DNA of 64,000 bases from Larimichthys crocea. Taxonomy: Eukaryota > Chordata > Actinopteri > Sciaenidae. The notes beneath the pieces are model-generated. The model was not told where the DNA came from, searched no databases, and saw nothing but the letters and a program-made list of their open reading frames with translations. The position numbers and the translations under genes were made by a program. Of the stretch, positions 12,401 to 24,600 are shown piece after piece. Positions within the stretch are counted from its first letter, which is position 1. Every line of letters starts with the position of its first letter. The DNA is taken from the NCBI RefSeq assembly GCF_000972845.2, contig NC_040018.1:6867035-6931034 (forward strand), written 5' to 3'.

Positions 12401-15400
12401 TTAAAAGACTCAGAGAAAAGCGATTCACGATCTTATTTACCGTGCTCGTGACGGCTGTTGGGGGCGTCTTCAGCATGTTGCTGTGCAAGTCGATAAAAAA
12501 CCTGGTAGAGTTCGCCACGACCCAGCAAGTAGAGTCCTTGATATCTGAAAAGGACTACAAATGTCAGCGCGGTGATTAATAATACCAGAACCGGAGAGTA
12601 ATTAATACAAACCTGAGCTGCTCGAGCAGATCTGATTCCTCCACCATCAACGTCCAGAGATGCTGGGGTCAGAACAGATTGTGACATTTTAATTTATTAA
12701 GTGTAGAAGGCTAACTTTTATGGTTTCTGGTTGAAGGAAGAGAGTAACAGCATAATAATATTAGCTCACCTCTCCAACTGTGCTCCTAATGCGATCGATC
12801 AGATTTTCAAAGTCCACCAGGCTGAACAGAGGCTGCTGTTTGAGCCTGTGCAGCTCGGCGGCGAACATGTCCTCCTGGTGCTTCAGTATCGAGCCTGAAG
12901 TACAACAAACACAAACCACGTGTCATAAAAAGACAAAATTATAGGCACAAGACTTCACTTCAGATCAGAGCGCTGTAGACCACCGGCTCTAGATGGGCTG
13001 TGGTTGTGGTTTTCAAACATCTGGACGGACTCTTCCACGAAGCGGATCTTCAGCCACCCTGATGGAATGTAAGAGGGCAGCATCTCTGTCCGCAGGGAGA
13101 ACTGCTGGAGAGACGGCGCCAACATGTTCTCCTCCTCGATCAGCCTCTGTAACACAGCACAGGACATAATCCATCACTCAGCATTGAGCTCTTGTCAGTG
13201 TTGGAGTGAGGGGGGGGGGGTCTTTGTGTTCTCACCAGGTCCTGTAGTTCTCTGAGCTGTTCCCGCTCAAACCTCCCAGCCCAGGTCCTCCTCCTCCTCC
13301 TCCTGGTTGGCAGCAGTCCTCTCCAGCACTCGGCCCCTGCTCACAAAAAACTTCGCTTTGGTCCGCAGTAATCCGTGCCGCATCCAGGCTGCCAGCTGCT
13401 TGTACATCACGCCGTGGCACACGGCGAGAATCCTGCAGAATGCACAAAACATCATCAGAAATCAAGCTACGTTATATCTGAGTGGTCCTGATCAGACTTA
13501 CTTTTCTAAGGCCATGCGTACAGGGGAAGCCCCCCACAGCTGTGCTGTACACCGTCTCCTTTAGGGGANNNNNNNNNNTTGCTGACAGAGACCACACAGC
13601 AGAAGGTTAACACACTGAACACGCTGTCACTGTTATTCAGCCACAAACCACCTACAGCAGCCCACAGGACAATCTGTTCAGGCGTTTCTAATAATCTGTT
13701 TTACTTCACAGACGCTTGTCAGAAGAGATCAGGACATTTCTGACCTGTTAATTTTACGATCGCTGCTCACGCACAGATCAAAGATAAACGCGTGGAGCTT
13801 CCTCTTACCATTCTACTATGGAGTCATCCGGGCCGATGCCGGCGGGCAGCAGGTAGTTCCTGTAGTTGAGCAGCTTGTTGTCTTTGCAGCAGTCTCTCAC
13901 CCAGATGTGCGACACGCACGGCACGCCGCTCGCCAAACACAGCAGGTACTTTCTCGTGCGACAGTGCTGGTCTGCGATGAGCAGGCTCTGGTACGCTGCC
14001 TTACACTGAAGAGGAGACACAAACAGACAAACGCTGAAGACACGATCGCTTCTTTTGAGAGTAGAACACTCCCTCTGGGTTTGGGAGCGAGTTACTGCCC
14101 CAAGCGGGGGACTTCAAGTATCTTGGTATCTCTTGTTGTTGGGAAAATGGAGCCAGAGATGGATCTGCGATTTGGTGCGGCGTCTGCAGTAAAGTGGATG
14201 TTGTGCCGGACTGTGGCGGGGAAGAGGGAGCGATGGCAGAAGGCGAAGCTCTTGGTTTTCCAGTCCTACATTACAAACCTCACCGACGGTCATGAGCTTT
14301 GGGTAGTGACCGAAAGAATGAGATTGCGGATACAAGTGGCCGAAATGAGTTTTCTCTGCCGGGTGGCTGGGCTCAGCCTTAGAGACATGGTTAGAAGCTC
14401 AGGGGGAGCTCAGAGTAGAGCCAGCTGAGGCGGTTTGGAGGTTTTCCAGGCACGTCCAAACTGGGAGGAGACCTCGTGGCAGACCCAGAACCCGCTGGAG
14501 GGACGATATAACCCATCTAGCCTGGGAGCGGCTCTGGATCCCCCAGGAGGAGCTGGAATGTGATGCTGGGGAGAAGGACGTCTGGAGCGGTGCCACCACG
14601 ACCCAACCCCGGATAAGTGGAAGAAAATGGATGTTCTCAGAGCACCAACCTGTTCTTCATTGAAGTCGGGCAGGATGAAGCCTCCACCTGCCTGCAGCTG
14701 GGACTCTGTGTACTCTTTGTTATATGGACCGGTCTGCACATAATCTGTTGAGAGAGAAAAGTAATGATCAATCTCCAGTCGTTAAAATGTTGCGTGCACG
14801 ACCATCGACATTTCGTCACCATCTGCCTCACCCTCCTCTTCGTCGCTGGTGATCTTGTTGGTGAGCCGGTCGCTCTCGGACGAGGCGGTCAGCATGAAGG
14901 CGAAGCCCATGAAGAGAGACGCGTTCTGGGGCAGCGGGCCATGAGTCTCTGCCACGTCGCAAGACCGACCGGGGAGATCCGTGCCGCTGCCAGAGGTGTT
15001 GCACACACCGACCCGCTGACCTGAGGACAGAAACACACACACACGTGTTGAAGTAGAAGAGAGATATAACAGATGGAGCTGTACATAAAAGTTCTGTTTT
15101 TACTCTTTCACCTCTGGCGATATTTGTCCCTGAAGATTAAGTTTTGTTTTATCTGCTGATGTTTTGAGAGTTCCGATTAAAGCTGCTGACTGTGTTCTGC
15201 AGATGATGCAGAGTTACGTAAGGACACTGAGAGATTCTGCTGCTGTTGCTGAAAATCAGGACAAATATAACCTGCACGGCTCCAGAAAACTACAAGTGAG
15301 ACCATTTCCTCCTGTTATTTATCTGAACCAACCTTCTGTGCATTAGATACACAGCATAAACTGTATTAAAACACACCCGTGACCTTAGAGAAACACACAC

Positions 15401-18400
15401 ACACAGATCTTCCCTCCACCTGTGGACCGACACCGTTAGAACATTGGTGCGTGTTGTTAATTACCAGCTCAGCCTCAGCAGCAGCAGCCAACAGACGGCG
15501 GCACAGGATGGACACAGACCAACACGGAGGTCAACATGTTGCGTTTAGTACAATAATCACACGTTAACTGACTCCATCTGAAATCTGACAGCGAACACTT
15601 CGAGTCTGTTCATTAATATTCTTGTAAAATTGAGACAGAAAACAAGATTTAAAAATGATAAAATGGGTTAAAAACTGTTTAAAAAGTGCCGTTACAGCCA
15701 CAAAGTGACACACTGATGACTAATTAAAACTTTAAATATGTTATGTGCAAGTCCGTTCACACAACGATCTTAAAATTTCAATCTGGCAACAAAAAAAAAA
15801 AAATGAATTTCTTATATTAAAAACTCATAAAAGAACATTTTTCGTTCCCCGCCCCCCCCTCGGTTCAGATGGGGTCATGGCTTTGGCAAGCGGCTCTCCG
15901 TACCGGCTCTGGCGCCCGGACCCCTGCGACCTCTCTTTGCCGGCGTGCGATCGTCCTCAGAGGTCATCAGCTTCCTCTTGCCGGAGGGGCCGGGTGTTCG
16001 GGGGCTGTTGCTGGAGGAGGAGCCACGGTTGGGAGTCTTCTCACCTCCAGGGCCTCCTCGACGCCTCCTCTTCCCCTCCACCAGGTTATCTTAAGATGTA
16101 GAACGGAGAACCGTTAATGAAAGATTTCAAAAGAAAAAAGGGGGCATGTGTCTCTGAAGCTGTGCTGGATTTACCCAGGCTGATGTCGGAGGCTTTGGCC
16201 AGGGGAGTGGAGGGCTCGTAGGGTCCGAGGCTGTGCTGCTCCCTCAGCTTGTTTCCCTGCTCCAGAGACAGGATGACCGCCGTCCTGTTGTACCACTGCC
16301 GCTGGCCGTCCTTCTCCACGCTGTAGAAGAGCTCCTGTCCCTCCGTTTTATGACCCCGCACAACACCTGCACGAACACGAGAGACAAAGATCATCGGTTC
16401 AATAGAAATATTAGTTTTCTGATGATAACAGGACAGCAGAAACTGAACATGACGCAGACACTTCTTTCTTTACACGGTTTACCACTGAAACTGGGAATCC
16501 AAGTTTAAAACAGCAGCTGCAGACAGATCTGCAGACTACACCCACAATAATAACTGATTATTTTAGGCTACGAACTTGAATATTTACTCTACTACTGATC
16601 CGGCGATAAAGTCATCTTGCTGACCTTAAAACTTTGAGTCACATGTTTAAAATTTACTGCATCAAGTTTAACGAAGACCTCATTAATGGATCAAATAACC
16701 AGGTGGGAATAGTTTTATTTTGCATGTCTGCTTATGACAAAACAAAATGTTCATATTTATGTTTATATTTAGAATATTCCTAAAATTCCCCAGCTTAACT
16801 TTCCAGTGTAGGTGGTGTGAGTTCATGCAGTTTGTTGCCTCGTCCTTGGCCAGGTAATTCCCATAAATTTCCATAATTCCCATAGAGTTTGGAATATTCT
16901 CAAAATTCCCAAGCTTAACTTTCCATGAAAGTTTCTGGAAATTTACCAGAACCATCCATTTTTGCTCTCCTGTTGCACCTGACTGAAGCTCAGTTGCACC
17001 TGACTGAAGACTGAAGTTTGTTTGGACACCTTGAATATTTCAGTCAGGTATCAGCCTCATCGAGACAAAACCATCTGAGGGTGGAGGTTGTTTTAGCCTC
17101 CGTCCTACACACTCCACGTCTTCTCCCTCACCTATGCTGAAGTACTCGTCCTCCAGCAGGGCGGTGACCTCCGTCTCCAGCGGTATGGGGTCGCACAGCA
17201 GGATATCTTTCCCCGCCACCTCGCACTCGTAGCCGTCGTCGAAGCGCAGGCGAAACCTCCCCTCGCCGGCGTCTTTGATGATGCGGCCCGAGTAGAAGTA
17301 GCCGTTGGACGACCACTTGGCCACCACGCGCAGGCCGACGAAGCTGCTCCCGGCTGAGCTCGCCTCCTCCGGCGACGACCTGAGGGAGTCGGAGTGGCTG
17401 GGGGGCTCGGCGTCTGTGGGGCTGATGGGGAGGCGTGGGGGGAGCATGCGGGTGTAGGGCTCGTCCTCTGAGGAGGACTGTGGCTGGCCGGGAGCACTGA
17501 GCCGGTGCAGTGAGCCGAGACCGCCTCCCCTTAGAGAGAGAACAGTCTGTTCAGGAAACGTCACGTTCAAAGACTTCCTGTTGTGCAAATTCATTTTCCT
17601 CAACGTCTACTCGTGTGTTATTAAAAATAAAGACATATTTAGCTGCAGCTGGAGGAAGATTAGTGAACAGAGGAAAGGTAAAGTGTTATTGGAGACGGTG
17701 TGGGTGGTGTGGGTTCATGCAGTGTGCTGCCTCGTCCGTGCTTTCTCTAAGTGTGTGGCGAGCCTCAGAGAGGACTCACCTGGACAGTGAGGAGCGGGAC
17801 GGGGGTCGGCCCCTTCTCGCCCTTCCTCTGGGGTTCAGCGGGGCGAAGGCCCGGGACCCCAGGGTGCCGTGGCCTCTGCCCATTGTGACAACTGACCCTG
17901 CCCTGTGACCCCTGTGACCCCTCTGTGGATGCCCGCCTCCCCTCCTGGGACTGCAGACACACAGAGGGGGACGAATGGAGCCGGTCAGGTTCGCACAGGC
18001 ACTCGTCTGGGGTTACTCACCCCCCTGCACAAAACGAGGGGTGTCTCGTGACCCCAGATTCATGCCTGTGAGCAACGTGAACCTGAAGCAGGCAGGGATC
18101 AGTGAATCACGGAGATTAGAGTGTCAGAGAGTCAAAGAAGGTGAAAGAGTGAAACAGGAATCAGCATGCAGCCAGTACAGACAGATCAGCAGGGTATACG
18201 CAGGACTTTTAGTGACACAATTTCATCTGCTCGACATTTTTTTAGACGGTTTCTGAAAATTCTCTGGACCACTGTGTCAGCCGTCATCACTCAGAGGTCA
18301 GATCTCGACGTAGAAGCTTCAGGTGGATGTTATGGACACAGAAATGTGTGTTGGAGACAACAGAGGCGTGACGGATGAACTGTGAGCTCACAAAGAAACG

Positions 18401-18610
18401 TTTGTACGTCTTTCTCCACACAAACTGACGTTCTCGTCCCTGACGACAGGTGGAGCAGGCACAGATGAATGTTTACAGGAGATTCTACATTCTTCATTTA
18501 TGGGGTGGACACGAAGCTTGAGCTCGGCGATGAGTGAGATTCATAAAGCACCGTCAGCTGTACGCTCAGATTTGTAAACCTGACAAAGAGAATCTAGATT
18601 TCTGGCTTTG

Positions 18611-18641
<31 letters not shown>

Positions 18642-21600
18642 CTACCTATGGTTCAAACTCTTTGTCCTCCTAACATTTCTCTGAAAACTTACATCTCACC
18701 ATTAGCTCCGCAGGATATAAAGGCACCTTCACTTAATGACATCAAGCAGCCATCGGTCAGTCAGAGGGTCAGTGAGCGTGCTCATGATCGTCCTTCCACA
18801 AATAAACTACACGGAATCCCACCAGGCAGCTGGACAATGATTAAATTGATCCAAACGACCTCTTTGTACAAATATACACGATCAGAAGTTTGTTTGATTG
18901 TCATTTATAAAGCCTGCGGACACACTGGTTGTCGACAGAACTGCAGAGAGAGTGAGAGTTTGCGTCGCAGTGCTCGGGTGGAGGCGGTACCTGATGGATT
19001 TGGCCCCTCGGCTGTGTGGCATGATGAAGTCCGGCCTTATGAGGCCGACGCTGCTGCTGGTGGTTCCTCCGGAGCTGTGCTGCAGGCTGGAAGCCTTGGA
19101 CGACAGAGAGCTGATGTCGGCCAGGTCGCCGGAGGTCACGGAGCTGCTGCCTGTGCGGCACGGGGAGATGTCGCTGTCCAGCACCTGGCAGTCCACCACC
19201 GGCTCCTCGCTCTCCTGGTAAGAGCAGCGAGAGGTTAATATGTTTCATAACTCTTCACGCCAAAGACCAGAGCGACGTAACGTCTGTTTGTCACCTCGGA
19301 AACTTTGCGCTCCACCTCTTTGCCGTCCTCATAATACACGTCTGTGATGATCCGTGTGATGGTGGTCCGCACCTCCTGGATGGTGCGCACGTGTCTGCGG
19401 TGGGAGGGGCCGGCGTTTCTTCTAAAGGACGGAGAATCTCGTTCACCCTTTAAAAAAAAGACAAAAATCACACGAGTGTCAGCTGGACAATATTCACAGA
19501 CGCGAGGGGAATGTTCCGTCTCCACATCACACCTAAAATCTCCGTACCCTGCCAGCTGGGGAGCGCAGCCCCGGCGCATCGAAGCTTGTCTGCTGGGAGA
19601 CTGTCCGCTGATGGAGCTGAGACAGACAGGACAGAGCGATCAACACCTCCGTGACATGTCGTCAGACACCTCTACAGCTCATGCACGAACACGAGTTAAA
19701 GTGTTTGAGTGTGTGCATTAAATCATAAAATGACCATGCTGTGTCATCGGAAACGTGCTCAACAGAAAGGTGACTAAAAAATATCTGTATAATACACAAG
19801 AATCAGCCTCGGTCTGTTTAATCTCGCGGATGCTGTAAGATTCTGTTTTTGGTTCATGAAATAAAACGTGGTGCGCTCGTTTCACCCTCGTGGAGCTTCG
19901 AGTTTGTGCAGGAGGGGGGGAGACAAGTCTGCAATATTTTGAATTTGGACTGCAGTACCTATTTTTAACCACTGAGTGTCACTGTTACGAACAAAGTTAC
20001 ATATTATTCATTTAATGCTGAACTTCATTAAATTAACTAAATTAGATCAAATAATAAAATAAAACTTCATCGCTAAGAGAAACTAGAGTTACACATACTG
20101 AACATATACTGTCCTGCATCCTGTCCAGTAAGTGCCTCACCTTGTTGGACGGACTGGAGGTGATGCTGTTGTCGAAGGTCTGCTGGGAAGCTCTCTGTCT
20201 GCCGTCCGTCGTCCTGATTGGGGTGGGCAGCTCCGGAGCTCCGGGCGGTCCTCGCCTGTCCTCGGACAGCTCGGTGGGGCCGGTGGCGTCCTTCGGGGCG
20301 TCCTGCGGTGCTGCAGAGGGTTCTGATTGGCTGCTGGGGAGGCTGTTGCATCCGAGCGAGGACGCCTGGGAGCTCCTCTGCGGGGAGGCGAACAGCTCGC
20401 CTCTGCAGAGACGTTAAGAGGTACAAAAACGTGAGTAGCAGCGGCCATGTGGCTTCATCAGGCCACAGCTTTGATTTATTCTCATTATTTTATAAAAGAG
20501 AGAATTCAACCGCAGAAGACATTTTAGAAAACGACCTCGCTTTGTCAGAGCGGGAGGACAAAAGCTACACCTCACTGCTCCTCGTCTCCCCGGAGAGTAT
20601 GCAAGAAATAACCATCCATCCCACTGCCAGACTAAAAAAGTAGGTCTCTCTCTCGCTCTAAAACACATTACAACAGGGGAGAGCTATTCATACTTCCCCG
20701 GGTCAAACGGACGTGTGAGGCTCCTGCAGGTCAGACGGAGGCGACCTCGGCAGAACGCGTACGTGAAGAAAAGGGAAAGCTGCTCAGATAAAATGAGACG
20801 GGGTGCTCACCAAATGAAACATGAAGGTTCCACAGATCTCTACTGCGAAGCTGCCAAAAGTAGAACACGGGAGGCTTCTTCCCCCTCGGGTACCTCGATG
20901 TCCGTTATATATATTGCATTCAGTCTCGCAGGACCAGGTGTATTCAGTTTAAATATACACACATGGTTAAAACGTAGCCGGGAACAAAGTTTAAAATTTG
21001 TACTCCGCTACAACGCCTCGTGAACGCAGTGCTAAAAGGAACGTGGGCCACTTTTCTGCAAGTTTGTGGTCACCGCCGTCAGAATCACACGCTCACATGT
21101 GGCTCACCTGACAGGGGCGGTGTCCTCCTCTGCATCCTGCTGCCTGTGCACCTGCCGGACGCGGCTGAACACCGACGGGCTGCTGGGACACGAGATATCG
21201 CTGTTAGGTTCACATTCATACAAGCAGCGTTAAAACCAAAGCAAAGCTGTTAAATAACTCGTCGAGGAGATGTTTTAAAAAGCCTTTTGTTCAAAAATAT
21301 GACGGCTGAGGATGAAGAACGCCGACTCTTAGAGGAGTCGGAGCCTCACAGTATCACATCTCTACATTTGGACAACCTCGTGTCTGAACTCGAGAGTCAG
21401 ACACTGTTTGTCGCCCACGCTGTCCAGCTAGAGCTGTGAAGGAGAGCAGCGAGCTGAGAAAGGATCGGACTCAAAATGGTCCATTAAATATTTATTTATT
21501 TATTTTAAAATCACTTTCTTTTTTTTATTGAAGGTGCCTTGCTGTTCACTGCTGAACTTTCAGGTCTTGATCATCCTCTTTTCTCTTCATCTCCTGTGTT

Positions 21601-24600
21601 TACTCACCTTATCGGTTTTAATTTGCTTTTATACATTTCATTAGTCTCATTGCTGCAGGCTGCCTTCATGTCTTCATGAAAGGTGCTATAGAAATAAATA
21701 AAGTTTGAGTTTTATCGGGCCTGATACAGACCTTTAGGATCAGTTCTGAGCCTCTGTTCTTATCAATGACACTACCGACTGCTTTTGCAACCGTGGGTGA
21801 TTGCTCAAACCCAGAGAGGTTACCTAAAGCTGGCTCATACATCAGTTTGTCCCTGATGTATCGCCTCCCACCACTAGAACTGCTATATTTTGCATCAGTT
21901 GGACCGTATCTATGATCCTGACTGTTAAGTCATTCGTATATATTCACATACATCAGTTGAAGAACGTCCTCTAGCTCCTGTTTGAGTGAATGTTACTGTA
22001 CATGAAGAGAGAGTTTCTGGTCACCTGGTAACAGTCTTGGCAACAGTGCTCGCCTTGACCCCAGACCCGTCTTCTTCTGACAGAGTTGGCTCTAGAGAAA
22101 GAAACGAATGATGAGTGCATGCAGCGTCGCCGTTGGTTACCATCTTATAACTCCTGAGCAGATCCATACATACGCCCCGGGTTATGAACGGTTCTTACTC
22201 TGCAGGCTGAAGCGCTCCGAGCTGCCCTCCTCCACAGGCGTCACCAGCTTCATCCTCAGACTCAGCTTCCCGTCGCCCTTTTCCGCCGTGTCGTCGCCGC
22301 TGCTGTCGCCCAGCGCGATGTCGCTGGCTGCCATCGCCACGTCGGCGCTGACGTCGCCCACCGCGCCGGACTTTTCAGAGAAGGAAGTGATCTCTGAATA
22401 AAAGAAGAAGAAGAAGAAGCAGCTCGTCATCAGACCGTCGCTGACATTCAGCGGGGGAGGTTTATGTGCCGGCGCATGAACCCACCGATGGGAGTGCTGT
22501 GTCTCAGCGTCTGCTTCAGCTGGTTGATCAGAGGCGGCGTGGCACCGACAGCAGGACCGATCAGCTCGCCTTCTTTAGGGAGAGTGAAGTGGAAGGAGAT
22601 CTCTGCAGCAGAAAGACAAACTGGGATCAGACCAGGGCGAAATCCTCGAGTCAACAGAGACAAAGGACGTTGAACTCCTCTGACACTCGACTACCACCTC
22701 TCAGCCTCCACCTCTAATAATACTGCAGGCTGACCTTTACAGAACACGTCAGTGGTCCGGATGTAGAAGAAGGAGAAGAAAGAAATCCTTTTATACGTCG
22801 AATTCGTGGGAGAATCTAACACAAACATATGTCGGGGCACTGATCCATAACTCCATTTATTACAACTAAAAGTCTCATTTTAATAGTTTCTGCCACCATT
22901 TCTATCTGCAATCATCAGAAATGAATCCTGCGTTTGAATCCGTCCTGTGGCCCCTCACTGCATTAAGCTTTACCTCCAGAGTGACTTGAAGTTCCCTAAG
23001 TTCAAGTATAATGTAATCACAACGGAAAGAAACAACAAAAATGAATCCAGAGCGATCTCTAACGGACGGCTCTGGATGACAGAACCCGATGTGATATATA
23101 CGGTTGCGCCCGACCTGCTTGACGATGCTGATAATGTTTATTTAACGAGTGAAACGAGAGCGGGTGGAAGCGACGCTGTTAACGCCGTGTTTGTTCTGCA
23201 TCAGTGCTTCCCGGCCCAGTTTTGTGCTTGTGACATAATGAAGCGAGTCCTCTCGTTACGTCTGCGTGCTGCTCGTTCAAAGACTCGAAATGGATTTGTG
23301 AGAGTCACTTTTTGAGGCCTCAAAGTGTACAACTACACTGTTTCATGCAGCGCCAGTTCCAACACCCAACACCCCCAACAACACACTCTTTTTTTTTTTT
23401 TTTCCGGGTGCTTGTGCGCCCTCACGGAGACTATGCCCTGGGCGGTCGCCCACATTGCCCATAGCTAAAACCGGCCCTGGTTTCATGTTCTCTACCTCTG
23501 TCATCATCTCAGGATCCACCGTCACTCTTTGCTGTATCGGCGCCCAGCTTACCTCCCGAGCTGTCGCTCAGGCTCTTGTCTTTCAGCCCCTCTGGTTCAG
23601 CCGCTGCCCTCTCGGTCTGGGAGAGTCGATCGTGAGGCGAGGCGGCGTGCACCTTCTTGGCCTGAGCCTGGCTCTCGTGTCCGTTAGTGGAGATGGACAC
23701 TTTGCTGCCTCTGATTGGCTGAGAGCTGTTGGTCTTTGCCTGCGGCGTCACGTCTTTGTGAAGTATCTGAGAGTCTCTCTCGCTGTCTGTGACGACGATG
23801 ACGCTGTCCTCGTCTTGGTCTTCCTCCTCCTCCTCCTCCATCGGCTCAGGAGACAACAGCTGGCTCTGGGAGAGCACTAGAGCCATTCCTGACGCCCCAC
23901 CTCCCGCTGTGCTCTCCTCCTCCATCACCTCCTCTTCTTCTTCTGCTTCAACCTGCTCACGCTCATCCGTCGTGTCTTTGCCTGTTTGACTGTTACTCAC
24001 AGATCCACATTTCTGCGACGACGACTCCACGCTCTGACTCTTTGCAGTGTCTCCTTCTCTTAGATCAGAACTCTTCACAACATCTACGACAGATGTCTGA
24101 CAGATCATAGACTGAGAGGGCAAACTGCCGGGTGTAGTGTCTGCAGGAGTCTCCTGCACGCAGCTGTTCACAGTCAGATCAGATGAATCAAACTTCGGTT
24201 GAGAGCAGGAAACCACGTCAGCAGGGCTGGCCTCTTTGCTGTCGCTCTTTACATTCACGTTTTGTACATTCAGACTCGTCTTTTTGTGCGCCGCTTGTGA
24301 CTCGTCCTTGGCACATTCACTGCGATGCTTCTGTGATTGGGCGGAGGCGGAGGACTTGGAGCTGGTGGCAGTCTGTGACTCTGCGGGGACACCGTTCCTC
24401 TCGCCGGTCTGATCGCAGCGTGAGATCGTGGCCGAGTCGCTGGTGTCGACGCCGGGCGGCTCTTCCAGGTCTTCTATCTGCGTGGCCTGGCTGTCGTCCT
24501 CAGGATGCTGCGAGGCGTGCCGAGCTTCTGGACTTCTGCTCTCCGTGTTCTCGGAGAGCTGCAAAGGCAAAGTGAGAGGAGCCGAGTCCGGACGCTGAGA

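Larger units (their letters stand above)
8152..13560. repeat. Right arm of large inverted duplication (degraded copy)
   Basis: This is the reverse complement of 2014-7561, about 140 bases shorter. Exon copies contain many 1-2 base deletions: the 137-base TP53BP1 exon is 130 bases here and the 188-base last exon is 186. Introns show larger differences, including insertions of about 17 and 18 bases (near 11130 and 10905) relative to the left arm, and a few base substitutions. The arm stops within 10 bases of a run of Ns. Confidence 0.93.

Noticed and set aside
2014..13560. A novel palindromic gene-regulation or amplification system
   Set aside because: The N gap, the direct repeat restoring the intron and the deletion-biased differences make an assembly artefact much more likely.
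17040..17603. 187-codon - strand reading frame as a separate gene
   Set aside because: Only 17529-17132 is coding. It is the TP53BP1 exon with the first Tudor domain; the frame simply stays open into both introns.
18534..19238. 234-codon + strand reading frame
   Set aside because: It crosses a (CA)n run and then runs antisense over the TP53BP1 exon 19214-18991. It is a shadow frame with no resemblance to known proteins.
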